Source: Amycolatopsis japonica
Lineage (GTDB): Bacteria; Actinomycetota; Actinomycetes; Mycobacteriales; Pseudonocardiaceae
Assembly (NCBI RefSeq): GCF_000732925.1
Contig: NZ_CP008953.1
Location: 4,464,001 to 4,528,000, forward strand
Length of the DNA stretch: 64,000 bases
Reading direction: 5' to 3'
Positions 16,888 through 23,816 of the stretch are shown one piece after another. The notes beneath the pieces are model-generated. The model had not been told where the DNA came from and ran no database searches. It worked only from the letters and a program-made list of their open reading frames with translations. A program made the translations under genes and the position numbers. The number at the start of each line of letters is the position of its first letter. Positions within the stretch are counted from its first letter, which is position 1.

Positions 16888-17874
16888 ATGGCCCTGGAGA
16901 TCCGGCACCTGCGGGCGATCTGCGCCATCGCCGAAGCGGGCAGCCTCTCGCAGGCGGCCGCCGCGCTGGGCATGTCCCAGCCCTCGCTGACCTCGCTGCT
17001 CCAGCGGCTCGAACGGCAGATCGGCGCGCCGTTGTTCGTCCGCAGCCACACCGGCGTGACGCCGACCCCGGTCGGCGAGCAGACGTTGCGCCGCGCGCTG
17101 ACCCTGCTCGTGGAGTTCGACCGGTTCGAGAGCGACCTCCTCGGCGCGCTCGGCGACGGCCCGGTGCGGCTCGGATCGTCCCAAATGGACTGTCTGCCCA
17201 CCTTCGTCGAGCGGCTGGACGACGCGCTGCCGGGGCTGGACGTCACCGTCCACGTGGAACCCTCCAGCGCGGTGCTGGCGCAGGCACTCGCCCGCGCGAC
17301 ACTGGACATCGCCGTCATCGCCATGTCAGACGACCAGGAAGTGCCGCTGGCGAAGCATCTCGGGCACCGGGTGCTGTTCTCGTGGCTGCCCATCTTCGTC
17401 GGCATTCCGGCACGGCACCGGCTCGCCGGCGGGCTCGAGGTCGACCTGGCCGACCTCGCGGACGAGGCGTGGATCGGGCCGCCCGGCCCCGAGGACGGCT
17501 CGCTGACGTCGTTGCGCGCGGCGACGCATCGCGCGGGGTTCACGCCGCGGATCCGCTTCGAATGCCCGAACGGCGGCGGACGCCATCTGATCGCCGCCGG
17601 GCAGGCGGTACAGCTCGTGGAACCCACCGCGCCGGAACTGCCCGGCATGGTCGTCCGGCCGTTGAAGGGTGACCCGATGCGGATGCGGCTCGTGCTGGCG
17701 TGGCGCAAGGAACGGCTGACGTGGGACCAAGCGGAGAACGTCTACCGCGCGGTGATGACGTCGTACACGCGGCACGCGATGGCGTCGACGCCGTTCCGGA
17801 CGTGGTGGGAGCGGCGGCGGGATTCCCAGTCGTGGGACGGGCTGGTGGACTTCTTCCGGGTGGCCGGTTCATGA
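16888..17874 (+). CDS. LysR-family transcriptional regulator
   Basis: The 328-residue protein has the N-terminal LysR winged helix (MALEIRHLRAICAIAEAG, LSQAAAALGMSQPSLTSLLQRLERQIGAPLFVR) and a C-terminal co-inducer domain (about 90-300). It is divergent from the Xaa-Pro aminopeptidase gene (90-base gap), the classical LysR arrangement, so that peptidase is its likely target. TAGACT at 16876-16881 ends 6 bases before the ATG, which fits a leaderless transcript beginning at the start codon; no ribosome site is visible. Confidence 0.9.
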   Translation: MALEIRHLRAICAIAEAGSLSQAAAALGMSQPSLTSLLQRLERQIGAPLFVRSHTGVTPTPVGEQTLRRALTLLVEFDRFESDLLGALGDGPVRLGSSQMDCLPTFVERLDDALPGLDVTVHVEPSSAVLAQALARATLDIAVIAMSDDQEVPLAKHLGHRVLFSWLPIFVGIPARHRLAGGLEVDLADLADEAWIGPPGPEDGSLTSLRAATHRAGFTPRIRFECPNGGGRHLIAAGQAVQLVEPTAPELPGMVVRPLKGDPMRMRLVLAWRKERLTWDQAENVYRAVMTSYTRHAMASTPFRTWWERRRDSQSWDGLVDFFRVAGS

Positions 17875-17969
17875 CGGGACCGGTGTGAAACCACCGGTTT
17901 CGAACAGCCTGTAACCCGATCCCGCCTCGACGCGATTGACCTCCCGTACCGGGCGAACGGAGACGGGAG

Positions 17970-18182
17970 ATGATGACGCAACGGCTGTGGCTGGGACTGG
18001 CGGTCGTCTACACGTGCACCGCCGTGGTCCAGCTCTACCTTCTCGCCAGCACCGGCGCCGTCTGGGCCGGGACACTCACCGCGGTCGGCTTCGTGGCGGC
18101 GCTGCTCTGCGTTCTCGCCGCCTGGAAGGCACCGAAACGAGAACGGGACGACACAAGGGAAATCGACTCACACCACCCCTAG
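17970..18182 (+). CDS. Small two-span membrane protein
   Basis: The 70-residue protein has two hydrophobic helices (about 5-27 and 32-52: LWLGLAVVYTCTAVVQLYLL, TLTAVGFVAALLCVLAAW) and a short hydrophilic tail (KAPKRERDDTREIDSHHP). ATG 17970 (or the adjacent ATG 17973) follows acgggag. Its last 4 bases overlap the end of the convergent decarboxylase-like gene. No family recognised. Confidence 0.6.
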   Translation: MMTQRLWLGLAVVYTCTAVVQLYLLASTGAVWAGTLTAVGFVAALLCVLAAWKAPKRERDDTREIDSHHP

Positions 18183-18736
18183 CCACCGGGATAGGGGGCG
18201 GCCCACGGCTCCTCGTCGAGGCCGACCCCGTCGGCGACGTACGCGATCGTCCGGTACCAGCCCGCCAGCACGAGGAACTCCAGGAGCTGCGAGGCCGGAT
18301 AGTGCGCGGCGAGCGCGGCCCAGGCGGCGTCGGAAACCGTTGCCGTGTCGTGGAGTTCGTCGACGGCGGCGATCAGGGCGCGGTGCCGCTCCGACCAAGC
18401 GGGATGCCCGGAGTCGCCGGTTACGGTGGCTTCGAGCCGTTCCGGCGTCAAGCCGACCATCGGCGCGAAAACCGCGGCGTGGACACCCCATTCGTAGCGG
18501 CATCCGCAGCGGGCGGTCACCCGCGCGATGACGATTTCCCGGTCCAGCGCGGGTAATTCGCCGTGCGCGAGCAGACCGGCTCCCAGGACGCGCATCCGCG
18601 ACGCCAGCTCCGGATGGCGCTGCAGCAACCGGAACAGCGCCAGCGGCTCCTCCGTCACGCCGGGCGGCATCCCTTTGCGCAGGGCTTGTTCGACGTCCGC
18701 CTCGTAGGGCGGGGCGAGTGGCGCGATGCGGGCCAT
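18179..18736 (-). CDS. Carboxymuconolactone decarboxylase (AhpD-like) family protein
   Basis: The 185-residue all-helical protein has the family core LPALDREIVIARVTARCGCRYEWGVH. The cysteines are spaced C-x-C, not the C-x-x-C redox pair of AhpD, so peroxidase function is doubtful. ATG 18736 with ggagg sets the start. It is divergent from an HxlR-type regulator and an inverted repeat fills the gap between them, suggesting regulation by HxlR in response to a reactive or aromatic compound (inference). Confidence 0.8.
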   Translation of the reverse strand: MARIAPLAPPYEADVEQALRKGMPPGVTEEPLALFRLLQRHPELASRMRVLGAGLLAHGELPALDREIVIARVTARCGCRYEWGVHAAVFAPMVGLTPERLEATVTGDSGHPAWSERHRALIAAVDELHDTATVSDAAWAALAAHYPASQLLEFLVLAGWYRTIAYVADGVGLDEEPWAAPYPGG

Positions 18737-18747
18737 GACCACCTCCG

Positions 18748-18793
18748 GTGCTTCGATTTCAGAACCACTATGCTGCTTCGAAAGTCGAAGCAC
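18748..18793. promoter_or_regulatory. Inverted-repeat operator between CMD gene and HxlR gene
   Basis: Arms GTGCTTCGATTTC (18748-18760) and GAAAGTCGAAGCAC (18780-18793) are reverse complements apart from one extra base. TATGCT (18769-18774) in the centre could be the -10 of the HxlR gene. The element fills the 68-base gap between divergent genes, so one bound dimer could block both promoters. Confidence 0.55.
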
Positions 18794-18804
18794 AAGGGGG
18801 TGCC

Positions 18805-19143
18805 ATGCCCGACCATCCGATCCCGCGGCCCGGGCGGCCGGTCCGCGGCTCCGAAACCGGCCGACCGCTCATGGCCGCGCTCGATCTGCTGGGGCGCCGA
18901 TGGACCCTGCGGGTGATCTGGGAACTGCGCGAGGGCGACGTCGGCTTCCGGGAACTCCGGCGGCGCTGCGAGCGCATGTCGTCGAGCGTGCTCGCCACCA
19001 GGCTGGGCGAGCTCACCGAAGCCCGCATCGTCGAAACCGGCGGCGAGGGTTACCGCCTGACACCACTGGGGGAACGGCTTCTCGACGCGTTGCACCCACT
19101 GGAGAAATGGGGCCTCGCCTGGGAAAAGGCGCTGCGTGAGTGA
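18805..19143 (+). CDS. HxlR-family transcriptional regulator
   Basis: The 112-residue winged-helix protein has the HxlR core: PLMAALDLLGRRWTLRVIWEL, then GFRELRRRCERMSSSVLATRLGEL and a wing ending YRLTPLGERLLDALHPLEKWG. HxlR proteins often sense reactive electrophiles or aromatics. ATG 18805 was chosen because it follows an aggggg ribosome site; the frame is open earlier but through the operator. It is the probable repressor of the divergent carboxymuconolactone decarboxylase-like gene. Confidence 0.85.
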   Translation: MPDHPIPRPGRPVRGSETGRPLMAALDLLGRRWTLRVIWELREGDVGFRELRRRCERMSSSVLATRLGELTEARIVETGGEGYRLTPLGERLLDALHPLEKWGLAWEKALRE

Positions 19144-19362
19144 CGAGGTCACCCACCGTTCACCGCACGCGGCCTTGCCAGGAGAGGTGAGCGGCGTACG
19201 GTGAGCAGTACGTGAGGTTGAGTCCAGCAGCCCGCGCGAACGACCCGCATGTCCGCGGCCCAGCACCTTCACAGGGCGACGCGGAGGCGAGTTCACTTGC
19301 GCAGCAGCTGTGCAGGCTTACCCGTTGTCCGTCTCGTCCCCGGCTATCCGGGAGACACCCTC

Positions 19363-19791
19363 ATGACCGAACGCATTCCTTTCACGCGGAGCAACCGCGA
19401 CGGCCCCGCGCTCCACCCCGCCGTTCCGCTACCCCGTCCGTCGGCCGAGAACCTCTTGCGGGTCCAGCGGATCCGGTGGAACGACGACCTGCTGGTCATC
19501 GCCGCGGCCGGGGAGATCGACCTCGCCACGGCGGGACGGCTGGAACAGGCCCTGCGTGGCCGCTTGCCCGCCGCCACCGTGCTCGATCTGAGCGAGGTCG
19601 GCTTCCTCGGCGTCGCCGGGTTGCGGGTCATCGAATCGGCCGCGGTCCGCGCCCGTGCCGAACGCCGCACGACCGGCGTCGTCGCCGAGGCCCGGCCGGT
19701 ACTGCGCCTGCTGCACCTGTTCGGCTCCGAGACCCAGATCCCCGTGTACCGGCGCCTCGACCACGCGATCCTCGAGGTGTCGAACCAGTGA
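19363..19791 (+). CDS. STAS-domain protein without the phosphorylatable serine
   Basis: The 142-residue protein has a 45-residue N-terminal extension and a STAS domain (LLVIAAAGEIDLATAGRLEQAL, then TVLDLSEVGFLGVAGLRVIESA). In anti-sigma-factor antagonists the loop reads D-S-[ST]-G-L with a phosphorylated serine. Here the loop is LGVAGL, so it cannot be switched by the usual kinase. It could be a constitutive antagonist or bind a different partner. It converges on a second STAS gene with a 3-base gap. Confidence 0.75.
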   Translation: MTERIPFTRSNRDGPALHPAVPLPRPSAENLLRVQRIRWNDDLLVIAAAGEIDLATAGRLEQALRGRLPAATVLDLSEVGFLGVAGLRVIESAAVRARAERRTTGVVAEARPVLRLLHLFGSETQIPVYRRLDHAILEVSNQ

Positions 19792-19794
19792 CGA

Positions 19795-20139
19795 TCAGGC
19801 GAGCGGCAGGAGTGTGGACAGCCCCGTCTTCGAAGCCAGCCGCCGGATCGTGGGCGACGGAAGGAAACGCAGCGCGACCCCCTGGGTGTTGCACCGGTCG
19901 TTGATCCCGACCAGGGTCGCCAAACCGGTGGAATCGCAGAATTCCACGCCTTCGAGATCGACGACCAGCTTGCCCGGCACGGGCTCCAGCGCTTCCTCGA
20001 AGGTCTCCTTGAGGTCCTCGGAGGTCGTCAGATCGATCTCTCCCGCCACCGCGATGACGACCTCGGCGCCATCGGGCCTCGCGACGGACACCGAGAACGG
20101 AACCTCCCGGTGTTCGCCGTCTCCGCTCGTCACCGTCAT
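19795..20139 (-). CDS. Anti-sigma-factor antagonist (STAS)
   Basis: The 114-residue protein is a standard SpoIIAA/RsbV-like STAS protein (VVIAVAGEIDLTTSEDLKETF, KLVVDLEGVEFCDSTGLATLVGI) and keeps the phosphorylatable serine in FCDSTGL. It would bind and sequester an anti-sigma kinase when dephosphorylated. The ATG at 20139 follows gaggggtgg. The frame is open far upstream, but that sequence shadows other genes. It is divergent from an anti-sigma kinase gene, its probable partner. Confidence 0.85.
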   Translation of the reverse strand: MTVTSGDGEHREVPFSVSVARPDGAEVVIAVAGEIDLTTSEDLKETFEEALEPVPGKLVVDLEGVEFCDSTGLATLVGINDRCNTQGVALRFLPSPTIRRLASKTGLSTLLPLA

Positions 20140-20292
20140 CCACCCCTCACGATCGGTACCCGACTGCCCCGAACATATCGGATGACGGCGCCCGCTCGCG
20201 CGGCTCACGTGTCCCGATCCGGGCGGTGCCTTAGCCTTGTCGATGGATCCGGCGGTCGTGGACCGCGGCGGACGACGAGGAGAAGCTTCGTG

Positions 20293-20706
20293 ATGCCGAT
20301 CGACGAGCCGGTGCGCAAGCACACCGACGAGCTGGTCCTCGAGGTCGCCGCCGTCCCCGCCCAGGCCGCCGCGTTGCGGGACGTCCTGGCGAAATGGGCC
20401 CTCGACCGGGGTCTCCCCCGCGAACTGGCCGAGGATCTCAAACTCACCGCCTACGAAGCGATGACGAACGTCGTCAAGCACGCCTACCCGGACGGCACCG
20501 AAGGCAACGTCATGACGGTGACGGCCGCCCACGACGACGGCCTGCTCAAGATCAGCGTCGCCGACGAAGGCCGCTGGCGCGACGGCCGCCGCCCGGACGG
20601 CGGACGCGGCCTGCCGATCATCCGCGCCTTCGCGCCGGAGGCCTCGGTGACGAGCACACCCACCGGGACCATCGTCCGGCTCGCGTGGCCCTGCCCCGCC
20701 CTCTGA
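20293..20706 (+). CDS. Anti-sigma factor kinase, RsbW-type HATPase
   Basis: The 137-residue protein is a GHKL ATPase: N box in DLKLTAYEAMTNVVKHAYP, G1 box around ISVADEGRWRDG and G2 box in GGRGLPIIRAF. It would hold a sigma factor and phosphorylate its STAS partner. ATG 20293 (or GTG 20290) follows gaggag. No sigma-factor gene is adjacent, so the controlled sigma factor must lie elsewhere. Confidence 0.85.
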   Translation: MPIDEPVRKHTDELVLEVAAVPAQAAALRDVLAKWALDRGLPRELAEDLKLTAYEAMTNVVKHAYPDGTEGNVMTVTAAHDDGLLKISVADEGRWRDGRRPDGGRGLPIIRAFAPEASVTSTPTGTIVRLAWPCPAL

Positions 20707-20732
20707 CCGGCTTCGGTCTCCTCCGGGCGTGC

Positions 20733-20795
20733 TCGGACACGGGACTCGCGTGACTGGAGGCGGATCTTGCGTGATTGGAGGCGGAACGTGTCCGA
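20733..20795. repeat. Imperfect intergenic repeat with 'ggaggcgg' tandem units
   Basis: Outer arms tcggacacg (20733-20741) and cgtgtccga (20787-20795) flank two tandem units, gcgtgactggaggcgga and gcgtgattggaggcgga. The unit gactcgcgtg...ggaggcggatct recurs at 48075-48100, so this is a dispersed repeat. It lies between the convergent anti-sigma and reductase-like genes. Confidence 0.6.
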
Positions 20796-21371
20796 TCACC
20801 GGATGACGTCGTAGACCAGCTTCTGGATCCCGTTGCCGTAGGACTCGCTCTCGACGAGCTTGAGGTTCTGCTTGTCCTTGTCGGTGTCGCTGAACAGCTT
20901 CTTGCCCGCGCCGAGCAGAACCGGGAACAGCAGCAGGTGGTAGCGGTCGATCAGGCCGGCGTCGGCGAGGTTCCGGTCGAGTTCCGCGCTGCCGTGGACG
21001 ATGATCGGCCCGCCCTCGGTCTCCTTGAGCTTCGCGACGTCGTCGAGCGAGCGCAGGATCGTGGTCTCGCCCCAGTTGTCGACGAGGTCCTCGTCCCGCA
21101 GCGTGGTCGACACGACGTACTTCGGCATCGCGTTGTACTCCGCGAACTCCTCGGTCATACCGGGCCACACCGGCGAAAACGCCTGGTAGCTGACCCGGCC
21201 CATCATCATCGCCGTGGCCTCGCCCTGCTCACGCCCCTTGAGCTCGTAGGCCGCTTCGTCGAACTCGATGCCGTTGAAGGTCCAGCCGGAGTTGCGGTAG
21301 CCGGGCTCTCCGCCGGGCCCTTCGACGACGCCGTCGAGCGAGACGAACGCGGTGGCGATCAGGGTGCGCAT
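20796..21371 (-). CDS. Dihydrofolate-reductase-like (RibD C-terminal) family protein
   Basis: The 191-residue protein shows the YyaP/RibD-C pattern: MRTLIATAFVSLDGVVEGPGG at the start, MMMGRVSYQAF, PKYVVSTTL, and a terminal IIVHGSAELDRNLADAGLIDRYHLLLFPVLLGAGKKLF in pieces. Such proteins bind NADPH-like cofactors; substrates are mostly unknown. ATG 21371 is preceded by aaggag. It lies between the repeat and a response-regulator gene. Confidence 0.85.
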   Translation of the reverse strand: MRTLIATAFVSLDGVVEGPGGEPGYRNSGWTFNGIEFDEAAYELKGREQGEATAMMMGRVSYQAFSPVWPGMTEEFAEYNAMPKYVVSTTLRDEDLVDNWGETTILRSLDDVAKLKETEGGPIIVHGSAELDRNLADAGLIDRYHLLLFPVLLGAGKKLFSDTDKDKQNLKLVESESYGNGIQKLVYDVIR

Positions 21372-21458
21372 CTGGTTTCTCCTTGGTGGTTCGGAAGTGC
21401 TTTCGACACTGCGTCGACCGGGGAACGACGGATTCGACATCGTGGCGAAAAGAATTTC

Positions 21459-22130
21459 TCACTCTTCGGCGTCGCGGACCAGCAGGGCGATCTGGACCCG
21501 GTTTTCGACGCCGAGCTTGGCGAGCATGCTGCTCGTGTGCGCCTTCACCGTCGCGACGGTGATGTCCAGCTTTCGCGCGACGTCGGTGTTGGACAGCCCC
21601 TCGGCGATGGCGCCCGCCGTCTCGCGTTCGCGCTCGGTCAGCGTGGCCAGCAGCCCGCGGGCGGTATCCCGCGACGCCCGGCGCGCGTCGGACGAATGCG
21701 GCCCGGTGGCCGCGGTGATCAGCCGGGCCGTGGCGGCGGGTGAGAGCGCGGGTTCGCCGGTCGCGACCGTGCGGATCGCCGCGAGGATCCGCGGCGGCGG
21801 GGTGTCCTTGAGCAGGAATCCGAGCGCGCCGACGCGCAGCGCGCCCAGCACCATCTCGTCCGAGTCGAACGTGGTGAGCACCAGCACCCGCGGCGGCTCC
21901 GGGAGGCCGAGGATCTCCTCGGTCGCGCTCAGCCCGTCGCGGCCGGGCATCCGGACGTCCATCAGGACGACGTCGGGCCGCTGCTCCCCCACCACCCCGA
22001 CCGCGGCGTCGCCGTCGGCGGCCTCACCGACCACGACGAGATCCGGTTCGCCGTCGACGATGAGCCGCAGCGCCATCCGCACCAGATGCTCGTCGTCGAC
22101 CAGCACGACCCGCACCCGCTCGTCGTCCAT
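21459..22130 (-). CDS. NarL/LuxR-type response regulator
   Basis: The 223-residue protein has a receiver domain (VRVVLVDDEHLVRMAL, phosphorylated Asp in DVVLMDVRMPGRDG, conserved Lys in GFLLKDTPP) and a GerE helix-turn-helix (LTERERETAGAIAEGLSNTDVARKL, ATVKAHTSSMLAKLG). Its ATG directly abuts the stop of the sensor-kinase gene, so the two form a two-component system. Confidence 0.93.
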   Translation of the reverse strand: MDDERVRVVLVDDEHLVRMALRLIVDGEPDLVVVGEAADGDAAVGVVGEQRPDVVLMDVRMPGRDGLSATEEILGLPEPPRVLVLTTFDSDEMVLGALRVGALGFLLKDTPPPRILAAIRTVATGEPALSPAATARLITAATGPHSSDARRASRDTARGLLATLTERERETAGAIAEGLSNTDVARKLDITVATVKAHTSSMLAKLGVENRVQIALLVRDAEE

Positions 22131-23315
22131 TCATTCGCTCCCTTCGCGGACCGGCCACGGCAAACGCGCGGCGAGCACGAATCCGCCCCCAGGTTCCGCG
22201 TGGTGGTCCAGTTCGCCGCCTGCCAGTTCGACCCGTTCGGCGAGGCCCAGCAGACCGAATCCCGACGCGGGCGGGCCCGCGATCGCCCGCGCCGCCCCGG
22301 AATCCCGGATCGTCGCGCGCATCCCGTCGCCCGGCCTTCCTTCGACCGTGACGACCACGTCGGCGCCGGGCGCGTGTTTGCCCGCGTTGGTCAGCCCTTC
22401 CTGCACGATCCGGTAGACGGTCCTCGCGATCGCGTCGGGCGGCTCGCCCTCGGTCGAGAGCTCCATCGTGACGGCCAGCCCCAGCGCCCGCGCGTCCGCG
22501 ACGAGCGCGGGAAGGTCGGCGAGCGAGGGTTGCGGTGGTTCCAGTTCGTCCGGGTCCGCCCGCAGCACGCCGAGGACGTCCCGCAGTTCCTCCAGCGCCT
22601 GATGCGAACCGTCGGCGATGCCGCGCGCCAGTTCCGCGACCTGCTCGGCGGGCAGATCCGGGCGGTGCCCCAGCACCCCGGCCTGCATCGCGACCAGCGA
22701 GACGCGGTGCGCGAGGACGTCGTGCATCTCGCGGGCGATCCGGTGGCGCTCCACGATCCGGGCCTCGGCCGCCCGCGCGGCCTGCTCGCGTTCCGCGCTC
22801 TCGACCCGTTCCCGCAGGGAGCGCACCTCCTCCCGGCGCGCCCCGATCGCGGCGCCCACGGCCACCACGATGCCCACCAGCAAGGTGGGGAGGCTGATCA
22901 TCAGCCACAGCGGCCCCGGCGTCTCGCGCGCCGGGTACAGGTCGACGACCAGGACCGCCGTGACCACGGACAACACCGCCGCGACCGCCGTTTCGGCCGG
23001 TCGCCGCCGGGTGGCCAGCGAACAGAGCGCCAGCAGCGACGCGCCACCGGCCAGCACCGACGCCGTCGAAGCGAGGATGACCGCGATGGCGATCACCACC
23101 GGGAAACGGCGGCGCCACAGCAGCGCGATCAGGCAGACGAGCGCGATCAGCGGATCGCCGGTGATCATCCACTCGACCCTCGGCCCCGACGCGCCCACCG
23201 GCAGTTGCGCAGCCGTGATGACCCAGAGCAGCACACCCAGCGCCGCCGCGGCGAGCAGACGCCAGGCCTCTCCCCACGGCCGGAGGGGCGGCTGGGCGCC
23301 GGCGTCGGTGATCAC
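22131..23315 (-). CDS. Sensor histidine kinase (HisKA_3 type)
   Basis: The 394-residue protein has five or six N-terminal membrane spans (about 10-150), a coiled linker (EEVRSLRERVESAEREQAAR), a HisKA_3 phosphorylation helix (IVERHRIAREMHDVLAHR) and a HATPase domain (VQEGLTNAGKHAPGA, GFGLLGLAERV). It is the partner of the NarL-type regulator encoded immediately downstream. GTG 23315 is the best start; the frame is open further upstream without membrane or codon signal. Confidence 0.9.
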   Translation of the reverse strand: MITDAGAQPPLRPWGEAWRLLAAAALGVLLWVITAAQLPVGASGPRVEWMITGDPLIALVCLIALLWRRRFPVVIAIAVILASTASVLAGGASLLALCSLATRRRPAETAVAAVLSVVTAVLVVDLYPARETPGPLWLMISLPTLLVGIVVAVGAAIGARREEVRSLRERVESAEREQAARAAEARIVERHRIAREMHDVLAHRVSLVAMQAGVLGHRPDLPAEQVAELARGIADGSHQALEELRDVLGVLRADPDELEPPQPSLADLPALVADARALGLAVTMELSTEGEPPDAIARTVYRIVQEGLTNAGKHAPGADVVVTVEGRPGDGMRATIRDSGAARAIAGPPASGFGLLGLAERVELAGGELDHHAEPGGGFVLAARLPWPVREGSE

Positions 23316-23495
23316 CGGCCCATCATGGTCGACCGGCCCGCGGCGGCGCAGCCGGACACGGGACGATCCCGGCCCCGACCTCGGTCGCGACGGGGATCGA
23401 CTTTGGTCGGACACGACGTGCGACGCGCCGCCGATGCGCGCCGGTTTCCGCGCGGGCGATGCTGGGGTCCGACCAGGAACCAGGAGGTGGGAAGC

Positions 23496-23729
23496 ATGAC
23501 CAAGGGCGGCTATCTGGGGCTGCAGATCTTCGGGATGGTGGCCGTCGCCGTCTTCGCGCAGGCCGCCATCCGCAGCCTTTTCGATCATTCCGCGACCCAG
23601 TTGTGGGGCGCGTTCGACTGGGTACCCGGTGAGTGGGGCGGCAGGTTGATCGTGTTCCTGCTGCTCGCGGCCACCGGAACGGTGCTGGCGGGCTGGGCGC
23701 ATGATCGCGCCAAGCGAGCGGACCGCTAG
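23496..23729 (+). CDS. Small two-span membrane protein
   Basis: The 77-residue protein has two hydrophobic helices (GLQIFGMVAVAVFAQAA and LIVFLLLAATGTVLAGWA) separated by a short loop containing DWVPGEWGG. A strong caggagg ribosome site precedes ATG 23496. It is divergent from the sensor kinase gene. A much longer open frame upstream is a shadow of that kinase. No family recognised. Confidence 0.65.
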   Translation: MTKGGYLGLQIFGMVAVAVFAQAAIRSLFDHSATQLWGAFDWVPGEWGGRLIVFLLLAATGTVLAGWAHDRAKRADR

Positions 23730-23816
23730 GCCGGCGCCGTTCCGCTAGTATCCGCAGCCGGGCGTTTTCCGTCTACATCGGACGGAACGCGGGGCTGGTC
23801 GATCGCGGGAGAGTGC

